NCBI GenBank assembly: GCA_905206345.1
Contig: CAJLGW010000071.1
Location: forward strand, 1-8,491
Source of the DNA: an uncultured Sutterella sp.
GTDB lineage: Bacteria > Pseudomonadota > Gammaproteobacteria > Burkholderiales > Burkholderiaceae_F
Direction: 5' to 3'
Length of the DNA stretch: 8,491 nt
The first letter of the stretch is position 1; each line of letters opens with the position of its first letter. A program made the position numbers and the translations under genes. Of this stretch, positions 1 to 5,623 are shown piece by piece. The notes beneath the pieces are model-generated. The model had not been told where the DNA came from, ran no database searches, and saw only the letters and a list, made by a program, of their open reading frames with translations.

Positions 1-53
1 GCACGTACGGTGTTGTGAGAGGCGGAAAGGGGCAACCCCTCCGCCTACTCGAT
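1..53 (+). mobile_element. 3' end of a group II intron (domain V tail and domain VI), truncated by the window edge
   Basis: Bases 1-14 match the 3' strand of group II intron domain V (CACGTACGGT followed by GTT). Bases 17-50 fold as domain VI: GAG (17-19) pairs with CTC (48-50), AGGCGG (20-25) with CCGCCT (41-46), and AGGGG (28-32) with CCCCT (36-40) around a CAA loop. A47 is left as a single bulged adenosine between CCGCCT and CTC, where the branch point lies in this ribozyme family. The sequence then ends CTCGAT; an AY 3' terminus at 52-53 puts A47 seven bases from the splice site, as expected. The 5' part of domain V, the reverse transcriptase/maturase gene and domains I-IV would lie left of the window and are not seen. 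The class cannot be assigned. The GC-rich hairpin has no T-tract on either strand, so a simple terminator is less likely. Confidence 0.8.
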
Positions 54-66
54 TCAATCCAGTTGT

Positions 67-489
67 CTACTTTGCTTTTCGATACGCATTGCGTTGGTAA
101 TAAGCTTGAATATCCTTATTCAGATTTGCCATCCAGCGATTGACATTGCGATGGATATGAATCTTTTCATCCTTGGTTTTATCTGCGGACTGTTCATCTA
201 AACCACGGCTGGAAACGTAGGAGACTTGGTAACCCTCTTTGTCGTAGTCCACGCGGACAATCACTTCAAAACTCTGAGCCTTGGCTCCGCTGGGGTAGGA
301 CAAAAGGAAGTGATCCGAATTGGCTTTGACAATGTTCCAATGACGAGACGTTGCAGCAGTCACAATGGCTGAGCGAATATCCGCCGTTTTTGCTTCAGGA
401 ATGGCGCTGGGTGTCGGATTATGAAGCGGAGCGGAAGTGCAACCGGTCAAAACACCTGCCATGGCCAAGACGGCAAGAAGACGTTTCAT
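67..489 (-). CDS. Small predicted lipoprotein of unknown function
   Basis: This is a 140-residue protein with a classic lipoprotein signal peptide: basic K2-R3, a hydrophobic stretch L4-L14 and the lipobox L14-T15-G16-C17. Cys17 would be lipidated after cleavage. Residue +2 is Thr rather than Asp, so Lol sorting to the outer membrane is expected. A Pro/Ala-rich linker (about 18-35) leads to a compact alpha/beta domain. The middle has alternating strands (FEVIVRVDYD, 74-83, then YQVSYVSS, 87-94). The C-terminus carries IHIHRNVNRWMANL (110-123). The pattern of Arg-x-Trp early, a V-x-V-x-Y strand and a late IH...N-x-W helix recalls a small family of uncharacterised proteobacterial lipoproteins, but I cannot name it. 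The start is supported by GAGG seven bases upstream. It is insulated from spoT by a strong terminator, and its 3' end faces the group II intron tail. No terminator is visible in the 66 bp downstream. Confidence 0.88.
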   Translation of the reverse strand: MKRLLAVLAMAGVLTGCTSAPLHNPTPSAIPEAKTADIRSAIVTAATSRHWNIVKANSDHFLLSYPSGAKAQSFEVIVRVDYDKEGYQVSYVSSRGLDEQSADKTKDEKIHIHRNVNRWMANLNKDIQAYYQRNAYRKAK

Positions 490-524
490 AATTTAACCTC
501 GTTTGATGTGTTCAGAATGCTTTC

Positions 525-553
525 ATCATACAACTTTTAGTCCTGAAAGTTTA
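525..553 (-). promoter_or_regulatory. Candidate sigma70 promoter for the lipoprotein gene
   Basis: In the 108 bp between the spoT terminator and the lipoprotein start, the minus strand carries TATGAT (525-530; five of six matches to TATAAT). Only a weak -35 (TAAACT, three of six) lies at 17-bp spacing (548-553). A separate promoter is expected because the gene follows a strong terminator, but this assignment rests mainly on the -10. Confidence 0.35.
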
Positions 554-591
554 AAAGTTACAATAACATCAAGCCTTTTAATTGATAGAAA

Positions 592-626
592 AGAAAACGC
601 CCGAGAAACAGAACTGTACTCGGGCG
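592..626 (-). terminator. Rho-independent terminator after spoT
   Basis: On the minus strand an 8-bp perfect GC-rich stem (CGCCCGAG at 626-619 with CTCGGGCG at 605-598, read in transcript direction) encloses a 13-base loop. It is followed at once by a T-rich run (TTTTCTTTTCT, 597-587). It begins 10 bp after the spoT stop. This is the strongest terminator in the window and marks the end of the gmk-rpoZ-spoT unit. Confidence 0.9.
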
Positions 627-635
627 AGGTAAGGA

Positions 636-2903
636 TTAGTAGGAAGCTTCAAACCTGCGTTTGACTTCCTTGATACTGGGCACTTGATTCAGTGCACGAA
701 TCACACGCATTAATTGAATGCGATTCTCTACTTGAATCATCAATTGCAATTCCGGATCGTTTAAATCATCAGGAATATTCAACCCAACAATGGTTGCGCC
801 TTCTTGAGCCACTGTCATCGTGGTTTCATAGGTGGCGCGACGAACATCCGTCACCTTCAAATCAATGGGAACACTGAATTGTTGGTTATGGTTGTCAGCC
901 CATATTGCGTCTCCCCAACGTTCGTTGTCGTCGGCACGCCCCTTTTGAGCGTGCTTACAAGAGGCGCGATGAACAATGACACCGTGATCGGCACGCTCAA
1001 AGACGCAAATGGAGTCGCCTTGTACCGGGTGGCAACAACCTGCCAATTGAGCGTTGGTCTTTTGACCGTTAAAGATCACTTCTGCGTGAGCACTACTGGT
1101 CTTAACGTCGTCATGCATATCTTCCATTAAGGCTTGCGCGCGGTGAAGCACCAAAATAGAGTTAACCTTACCGTAGCCCACCAAGCTATAGATGGAGGCA
1201 CGGGACTCTACTTCGAATTCCTTCATCAATAAGTCATAGACGGCATCAGGCACTTCATCCCAATTAAAACTGACTTTATCAGCTTCGTACTCTAAAAGTT
1301 CACGACCGACCTTAACGGCATCATCAAAGGATTGCGTACGCAAATATTGACGAATTTCAGCGCGAGCTTTACCGCTTTTCACATAGTCCAACCAGTGCGG
1401 ATTGGGGTGAGCGAGGTTGCTCGTAATAATTTCAACCATGTCGCCATTTTGAAGCAGAGTAGAAATCTTTTGCGTTTGACCGTTAATACGGCAGCTCTTG
1501 ACATGCGTACCCACGTCGGAGTGCACCTGATAGGCAAAGTCAATCGGGGAGCTGTCTTGGGGCAACGAAATAATGCGACCCTTCGGCGTAAAGACGTAAA
1601 TACGATCGGGGAAGAGGTCAGCTTTAATGTTTTCGTAGAATTCGCTTGTACTCGAAGACTTCGATTGCAAGTCAAGAAGCGATTGCAACCAAGCGCGCGT
1701 CAACGCTTGAATGTCAGATTCCGAACCGCGGTTGAGCCAGTGGGTCAAAATCCCTTGTTCGGCAATGTCATTCATTTGTTCTGTGCGGATTTGGAATTCC
1801 ACAGCGGTGCCTTGAGGCCCAATGACGGTGGTGTGCAGGCCTTGATAGCCATTGCTCTTCGGAATGGCAATAAAGTCTTTAAATCGGCCTTGCACGGGCT
1901 TATACATTTTGTGCAAAGCGCCAAGCATTCGATAGCAGTCTTCTCTCGTTCCAACAATCACACGGAAGCCATAAAGGTCAAAGACTTCCGAGAAAGAGAG
2001 CTGCTTGATGCGCATTTGCTGATAAATACCGTAGCACGTCTTTTCACGCCCGAGAACGCGACCACGAATCGTGGACTTCACGAGCATTTCTTTGGTGTCA
2101 TTGAGAATGCGTTCCAAGGCCGGACGGCGATTTTTTCGAGCGCTTACAAGGGCGTGATAGAGCACTTCATAGCGACGCGGATAGTAGTTTTGAAGGCACA
2201 ATTCTTGCATTTCACGAAACGCATGATTGATGCCCAAGTGGTGGGCCATCGGCACGTAAATATCAAGCGTTTCTTTGGCGATACGGCGACGCTTTTCAGG
2301 GCGCATGACGCCAAGGGTGCGAAGGTTATGCAAACGGTCGGCGAGTTTAACCAAAATCACGCGAACGTCTTTACTCATGGCCAAAAGCATCTTTTTGAAG
2401 CTTTCGGCTTGTGCCACTTCATTGCTCGAAAATTTAAGTTTGTCGAGCTTGGAGACCCCGTCAACAATATCTGCAGTCACCGTGCCAAACGTTTTGGCCA
2501 TTTCGATTTTACTCACGCCCGTGTCTTCCAAGACGTCATGCATGAGGCCGGCTTGAATGGTCGGACAGTCAAGATGCCACTCGGCCAAAATGCTCGCAAC
2601 AGCGATGGGGTGAGTAATGTACGGCTCGCCCGATTTTCTCACTTGACCCAAGTGAGCATCGTCAGCATAGCGGTAAGCTGCTCGAATACGTTCAATGTCA
2701 GACGGTGACATGTATTTCGAGCAGATATCAATCAAAGAAGCAGCGGTAGCAATAACGGCTTTTTTCGTTTGAGTCGCCATCGGCAACTCGCTCTCTTCTT
2801 CACCGGGACGAGGCACAGGGGCGGGCTTGTCGCCACCCAAAATGGATTGTCGAATGGTGGCGAGGATATCGGTAGAGTCGGTTTGAAAGTATTTTGGAAC
2901 CAT
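636..2903 (-). CDS. spoT: Bifunctional (p)ppGpp synthetase/hydrolase, SpoT (long RelA-SpoT homologue)
   Basis: This 755-residue long RSH enzyme sets the level of the alarmone (p)ppGpp. The N-terminal HD hydrolase domain (about 80-225) has its metal-site residues: H98 (ITHP), H122-D123 with E126-D127 (HDVLEDT) and D189 (LADRLHN). The synthetase domain (about 280-390) has GREK (285-288), D309, Y353 in PKSNGYQGLHT and E369 in EFQIRT. The loop motif is R340-F-K-D343, the basic RxKD form of bifunctional enzymes rather than the acidic ExDD form of synthetase-only RelA. A TGS domain (about 430-495), a helical region, a Cys zinc-finger-like segment (CC 623-624, H645, C649) and a C-terminal ACT domain (about 676-752) complete it. 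The start at 2903 has a TAAGG ribosome site; Met42 (2780) is an alternative, since residues 23-41 are a Pro/Glu-rich extension absent from E. coli SpoT. It follows rpoZ across a terminator-like hairpin and ends at a strong terminator. Confidence 0.97.
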   Translation of the reverse strand: MVPKYFQTDSTDILATIRQSILGGDKPAPVPRPGEEESELPMATQTKKAVIATAASLIDICSKYMSPSDIERIRAAYRYADDAHLGQVRKSGEPYITHPIAVASILAEWHLDCPTIQAGLMHDVLEDTGVSKIEMAKTFGTVTADIVDGVSKLDKLKFSSNEVAQAESFKKMLLAMSKDVRVILVKLADRLHNLRTLGVMRPEKRRRIAKETLDIYVPMAHHLGINHAFREMQELCLQNYYPRRYEVLYHALVSARKNRRPALERILNDTKEMLVKSTIRGRVLGREKTCYGIYQQMRIKQLSFSEVFDLYGFRVIVGTREDCYRMLGALHKMYKPVQGRFKDFIAIPKSNGYQGLHTTVIGPQGTAVEFQIRTEQMNDIAEQGILTHWLNRGSESDIQALTRAWLQSLLDLQSKSSSTSEFYENIKADLFPDRIYVFTPKGRIISLPQDSSPIDFAYQVHSDVGTHVKSCRINGQTQKISTLLQNGDMVEIITSNLAHPNPHWLDYVKSGKARAEIRQYLRTQSFDDAVKVGRELLEYEADKVSFNWDEVPDAVYDLLMKEFEVESRASIYSLVGYGKVNSILVLHRAQALMEDMHDDVKTSSAHAEVIFNGQKTNAQLAGCCHPVQGDSICVFERADHGVIVHRASCKHAQKGRADDNERWGDAIWADNHNQQFSVPIDLKVTDVRRATYETTMTVAQEGATIVGLNIPDDLNDPELQLMIQVENRIQLMRVIRALNQVPSIKEVKRRFEASY

Positions 2904-2948
2904 AAAAAGCCTTACGCCAGAGAAAAGAGAGTGCTATGCGAGAGAACA

Positions 2949-2988
2949 AAAAAGCGAAGACAGACACAACGGTCTCGCTTCGCTTTTT
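2949..2988 (-). terminator. Terminator-like hairpin between rpoZ and spoT (symmetric)
   Basis: A perfect 11-bp stem pairs 2949-2959 (AAAAAGCGAAG) with 2978-2988 (CTTCGCTTTTT). After a 2x2 internal mismatch, a further 4 bp (2962-2965 with 2972-2975) close a six-base loop. On the minus strand the stem ends in six T's, so it can stop transcription 10 bp after the rpoZ stop. The A/T flanks are symmetric, so it could also work on the plus strand, although no plus-strand gene is present. Only 45 bp remain before spoT and no convincing promoter is visible there, so partial readthrough probably feeds spoT. Confidence 0.8.
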
Positions 2989-2998
2989 GAGTGCCCGA

Positions 2999-3202
2999 TT
3001 AGGACACGCGCTTGAGCATTTCTTCCTTTTCGATGGCGCCCGCGGCAATTTCACGCAAGGAAAGAACCGTGGGTTTGTCCTTGGCATCGATGCGAGCAAC
3101 GGCACCAGAGGACAATTGGCGAGCGCGCATAGCAGCGGCTAAAACCAATTCAAAGCGATTAGGAATCTTTTTCAAGCAGTCTTCAACAGTAACACGTGCC
3201 AT
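2999..3202 (-). CDS. rpoZ: RNA polymerase omega subunit
   Basis: This 67-residue protein is the omega subunit, which helps fold and hold the beta' subunit in RNA polymerase. It opens with MARVTVEDCLKKIPNRFELV, the family signature. In E. coli the N-terminal MAR segment forms part of ppGpp site 1 at the omega-beta' interface, and it is intact here. The helix AAAMRARQL (22-30) and KPTVLSLREIAAG (43-55) match the conserved core. E. coli omega is 91 residues; the 67-residue form without the long C-terminal tail is typical of betaproteobacteria. The start is fixed by the conserved N-terminus, although the upstream ribosome site is weak (AAAGA in an A/T-rich leader). It lies 52 bp after gmk and is followed by a terminator-like hairpin before spoT. 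The gmk-rpoZ-spoT order is conserved across many proteobacteria. Confidence 0.97.
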   Translation of the reverse strand: MARVTVEDCLKKIPNRFELVLAAAMRARQLSSGAVARIDAKDKPTVLSLREIAAGAIEKEEMLKRVS

Positions 3203-3254
3203 TTTTTATTTCTTTAAAAGTAAGTAAAAATTCATTTCACTTTAGGACACTGTC

Positions 3255-3887
3255 TTAATGACAGGGAATCCCAAGGTGCTTAAACGTTTCATGTTCACGA
3301 GCAACCTGCGTCTTGAAGGTCAAACGTGAAGCGCGAACGATCGCAATCAAATCTTGAGTTGCGCGTTCAAAATTATCGTTAATTATAACGTAGTCGAACT
3401 CACAAGCATGCACCATTTCTGCGCCGGCTCCAGCCAAACGTCGAGCGATGACCTCATCACTGTCGGTTGCTCGGTTATTTAACCGATGGCGAAGTGCATC
3501 AATGGAAGGCGGCAAAATGAAAATACCGACCACTTCGGGGAATAAACGCTTGACTTGTAAGGCGCCTTGCCAATCAATTTCCAATAACACGTCGTTGCCG
3601 ATGGCTAATTGCTCGTCGATCCACTTCTTACTCGTGCCGTAGTAGTTGCCGTGAACGTAAGCCCATTCCAAGAAAGCATCTTCTTCTTTCATGGCTTCAA
3701 AGTCTTCGATCGAGACAAAGTGATAGGCAACGCCATCGACTTCACCCAGGCGAGGTGCACGCGTGGTGTGCGAAATGGAAAGATGAACATCAGGGTCGGC
3801 TGCCAAGAGTTGGGCCACTAAGGATGATTTACCGGCACCGGAAGGTGCAGTGACCAAAAACAAGCGACCGGCTTGCGTGTTAGACAT
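3255..3887 (-). CDS. gmk: Guanylate kinase
   Basis: This 210-residue cytosolic enzyme phosphorylates GMP to GDP with ATP and feeds both GTP and (p)ppGpp pools. The Walker A P-loop is APSGAGKSS (14-22). The GMP-binding segment SHTTRAPRLGEVDG (39-52), with R43, R46, E49 and Y55, is intact, as is NYYGT (81-85). DIDWQGA-like EIDWQGA (103-109) and FILPPS (123-128) follow. The lid region around R135-R150 (NNRATDSDEVIARR) and the late NDNFE (170-174) match the family. Length and end-to-end similarity fit E. coli Gmk (207 residues). The start is preceded by a GGGGG-containing ribosome site 7-11 bases upstream. It follows maf after 54 AT-rich bases with no terminator, so transcription probably continues from the upstream unit. 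Confidence 0.98.
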   Translation of the reverse strand: MSNTQAGRLFLVTAPSGAGKSSLVAQLLAADPDVHLSISHTTRAPRLGEVDGVAYHFVSIEDFEAMKEEDAFLEWAYVHGNYYGTSKKWIDEQLAIGNDVLLEIDWQGALQVKRLFPEVVGIFILPPSIDALRHRLNNRATDSDEVIARRLAGAGAEMVHACEFDYVIINDNFERATQDLIAIVRASRLTFKTQVAREHETFKHLGIPCH

Positions 3888-3941
3888 AATGTTTCCCCCA
3901 CAAAGTAATTCTTAAATTTTAAAACAATACGAGATTCTGGG

Positions 3942-4568
3942 CTAGATGCTCTTCTGAGCAAAAAGACCAATATTGAAGCGCTTTAAAAGTTCGACGGTTT
4001 CAAAAACGGGTAACCCCATAATACCCGAGTAAGAACCTTCAATTTTTTCAATGAAAGCACCCGCGAGTCCCTGAATGCCATACCCACCGGCTTTGTCATA
4101 GGGGTGAGGCGTATTGATGTAGCCTTCAATTTCCTCTTCTGAGAGCTTTTTAAACCAAACTTTGGAGACGCTTACCATGCCTTCAAGATGCGCTTCATCG
4201 GTACCCACAAAGACTGCTGTTCGCACTTCATGGGCGCACCCTGACATTTGCTCTAAAAAGCTTCGCGCCTCATCGCGATCGGCGGGTTTCCCTAAAATTT
4301 TCCCGTTAAGAATCACCGTGGTATCGGCCGATAAAACGGGGAGGGGTTCGAGCTTTTCAGCTTTGATTTTGGCAAGCGCAATGAGAGCTTTTTCTCGAGC
4401 CGTACGGATGACATAGTCCTCCGGGGCTTCATCGGGAAGTTGTTCTTCATCGCTCGCGAAATTTAATAACGTATGATCGTTGCTGGCAAGAATAATGGGC
4501 GTGAAGCCCAATTGCTCTAAGATTTCTTTGCGACGAGGACTTTTGCTCGCTAAATAAAAAGCAGACAT
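3942..4568 (-). CDS. maf: Maf nucleoside-triphosphate pyrophosphatase (dTTP/UTP type, YhdE-like)
   Basis: I start this 208-residue protein at Met 4568 (MSAFYLASKSPRRKEIL), where the Maf family begins. The family hydrolyses non-canonical or excess NTPs to the monophosphate and pyrophosphate. Visible motifs are SKSPRR (8-13), SADTTV (80-85) with the putative catalytic Asp82, ILGKP (91-95), EVRTAV (114-119), DKAGGYGIQG (158-167) and GSYSGIMGLP (178-187). The DKAGxYGIQG form marks the YhdE/dTTP-UTP subgroup, as opposed to the m7GTP-type YceF. An in-frame ATG 28 codons upstream (4652) lies inside rlmH and encodes residues unlike the family, so I reject it. The rlmH stop and the maf ATG are one base apart (TAA-T-ATG), which suggests translational coupling. 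gmk follows 54 bp downstream; the rng gene often found after maf in Burkholderiales is absent. Confidence 0.95.
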   Translation of the reverse strand: MSAFYLASKSPRRKEILEQLGFTPIILASNDHTLLNFASDEEQLPDEAPEDYVIRTAREKALIALAKIKAEKLEPLPVLSADTTVILNGKILGKPADRDEARSFLEQMSGCAHEVRTAVFVGTDEAHLEGMVSVSKVWFKKLSEEEIEGYINTPHPYDKAGGYGIQGLAGAFIEKIEGSYSGIMGLPVFETVELLKRFNIGLFAQKSI

Positions 4569-4569
4569 A

Positions 4570-5037
4570 TTATGCTCGATGATAAGGGTGGTTTGTGAGG
4601 ATGCTAAAGGCTCGATAGACCTGTTCCGCAAGCATGACGCGCGCCATGGCATGGGGCAACGTCATCGATGACAAACGCATCATCATAGAGGCTTCTTTCT
4701 TCAAATCGGCGTCTAAACCATCGGCACCACCAATGATGAAAGCCACGGAGTCACCCGCATTTCGCCAAGCGGAAATCTTTTTCGAGAAGTCAACGGTCGT
4801 AAAGTCGCGGCCACGTTCATCCAAAGCCACCATGATAGAGTGCTCGGGGATGGCAGCACGAATGCGTTCGGCCTCAATTTGCATGATCTTTTCTTTACTT
4901 TGACCGGCACGAAGCTCGGGCTTGACCGCTTTGACGCGGACTTGCCAGTCTTTTGGAAAGCGATTCAAATAGTCTTCAATGGCCGTATCGGCCCAGCCCG
5001 GTTGTTTAATACCAACAGCAACAATCGTAATCTTCAC
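4570..5037 (-). CDS. rlmH: 23S rRNA (pseudouridine1915-N3)-methyltransferase
   Basis: This 155-residue SPOUT-class methyltransferase is exactly the length of E. coli RlmH (YbeA). It methylates the pseudouridine in helix 69 of 23S rRNA on assembled ribosomes, using S-adenosylmethionine. The knotted cofactor-binding core is visible as FIIGGADGL (100-108), followed by LSSMTLPHAMARVMLAEQ (122-139) and the C-terminal signature YRAFSILTNHPYHRA (141-155). The N-terminus MKITIVAVG also matches the family. The start codon is GTG (5035-5037), with AAGGA about seven bases upstream; no ATG fits better. It lies 60 bp after rsfS across a terminator-like hairpin and is coupled to maf. The rsfS-rlmH pairing is conserved widely in bacteria, and both products act on the 50S subunit. 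Confidence 0.97.
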   Translation of the reverse strand: MKITIVAVGIKQPGWADTAIEDYLNRFPKDWQVRVKAVKPELRAGQSKEKIMQIEAERIRAAIPEHSIMVALDERGRDFTTVDFSKKISAWRNAGDSVAFIIGGADGLDADLKKEASMMMRLSSMTLPHAMARVMLAEQVYRAFSILTNHPYHRA

Positions 5038-5056
5038 GTCAATTTCCTTTATGCGA

Positions 5057-5081
5057 AAAAGGGCGCAAGGTGCGCCCTTTT
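5057..5081 (-). terminator. Terminator-like hairpin between rsfS and rlmH
   Basis: A perfect 11-bp stem (5057-5067 with 5071-5081; core GGGCGCA/TGCGCCC) closes a three-base loop. On the minus strand it is followed by five T's. It starts 16 bp after the rsfS stop and ends 19 bp before the rlmH GTG, so the rlmH ribosome site lies just past it. The T-run is short, so attenuation or mRNA processing within an operon is as likely as full termination. Confidence 0.7.
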
Positions 5082-5097
5082 GACTTCGATCGACAAA

Positions 5098-5547
5098 TTA
5101 GTCTTCGACAATCTTGATCGTCTTACCACGAACGGCACGCGGTCGATTGGCAGCGGGCTTATCTTCAGCGGCAGCCTTAGCAGCTTCTTCTGCACGCTTT
5201 TCGGATGCCAACTTGATGTTAACCTTCTTGCCACCCCAAACCTCTTCGAGGTTGTAGTACTCACGCATAGCGGGTTGCAAAATATGAACGATGGCTTCGC
5301 CACAGTCAACCAAAACCCATTCACCCGTGTCCGTGCCTTCAAGACCTAAAACGTCACCACCGGCTTGCTTGACTTCGTGACTGACGTTGTAGCCCAAAGC
5401 ACGCGTTTGGCGGTTAGAAGTACCACTGGCGATAATGACTCGTTCGAATTCGCTCGTTAAATGTTTGGTGTTGTAGACAACAATGTCTTGAGCCTTCACA
5501 TCTTCTAAAGCATCAACGATCACACGTTGTAATTTACGAATATCCAT
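5098..5547 (-). CDS. rsfS: Ribosomal silencing factor RsfS
   Basis: This 149-residue protein belongs to the RsfS/YbeB/Iojap family. It binds ribosomal protein uL14 on the 50S subunit and blocks joining with the 30S, lowering translation in stationary phase or starvation. The conserved core occupies about residues 4-112: DIVVYNT (21-27), ASGTSNRQTRAL (40-51), GEWVLVDCGEAIVHIL (75-90) and REYYNLEEVWG (95-105). E. coli RsfS stops near residue 105. Here the protein continues as an Ala/Glu/Lys-rich segment (114-130, probably helical) and then a basic tail with RPRAVRGKTIK (135-145), which could touch rRNA; that is inference. The ribosome site is weak (ATGAGA about seven bases upstream). A candidate promoter lies just upstream, directly after the nadD stop. 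Confidence 0.95.
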   Translation of the reverse strand: MDIRKLQRVIVDALEDVKAQDIVVYNTKHLTSEFERVIIASGTSNRQTRALGYNVSHEVKQAGGDVLGLEGTDTGEWVLVDCGEAIVHILQPAMREYYNLEEVWGGKKVNIKLASEKRAEEAAKAAAEDKPAANRPRAVRGKTIKIVED

Positions 5548-5567
5548 AAAAATCTCATCTAGGGAAA

Positions 5568-5588
5568 AGAGGCCAAATCGTTGCCTCT
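5568..5588 (-). other. Hairpin in the rsfS leader (weak terminator or 5' mRNA cap hairpin)
   Basis: AGAGGC (5568-5573) pairs with GCCTCT (5583-5588) around a nine-base loop. On the minus strand it is followed by only four T's (TTTTCCC). It could be a weak terminator for nadD. However, the candidate promoter at 5595-5603 would start transcription at about 5588, putting this stem at the very 5' end of the rsfS message, where such hairpins slow RNA decay. Confidence 0.45.
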
Positions 5589-5594
5589 AGAAAA

Positions 5595-5623
5595 ATTTTA
5601 ACAGCCTTTCAGTCATTCGAAAA
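5595..5623 (-). promoter_or_regulatory. Candidate extended -10 promoter for the rsfS-rlmH-maf unit
   Basis: The minus strand reads TGTTAAAAT at 5603-5595: a TAAAAT -10 (five of six) preceded by the TGn extension. The -35 at 17-bp spacing (TTTTCG, 5618-5623) is weak, which is tolerated by extended -10 promoters. It sits in the first 30 bp after the nadD stop and 48 bp before the rsfS start, a natural place for an internal promoter. Confidence 0.5.

Noticed and set aside
20..46. A rho-independent terminator for the lipoprotein gene
   Set aside because: The hairpin is strong and GC-rich, but it has no T-run on the minus strand and is better explained as intron domain VI.
1..60. A tRNA or tmRNA 3' end, suggested by a TTCAATC motif and a GC-rich arm
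   Set aside because: The five bases on each side of TTCAATC do not pair as a T-stem and no acceptor stem or CCA fits. The bulged-A hairpin and AY end fit a group II intron instead.
1332..2708. A 458-codon open frame on the plus strand opposite spoT
   Set aside because: It is in exact codon register with spoT, so it is open only because spoT avoids TTA, CTA and TCA codons there. Its product is unlike any family, and it has no ribosome site or start context.
3249..3265. CTGTC/GACAG hairpin at the gmk stop
   Set aside because: It has only a 5-bp stem and no T-run, and it overlaps the stop codon, so it is too weak to call a terminator.
4569..4652. A 28-codon upstream extension of maf
   Set aside because: It lies wholly inside rlmH in another frame and encodes residues unlike Maf. 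The family N-terminus begins at 4568, one base after the rlmH stop.
4840..5349. A 169-codon plus-strand frame across rlmH and rsfS
   Set aside because: It runs antisense through two well-identified genes and through the hairpin between them. The residue pattern is typical of a shadow frame.
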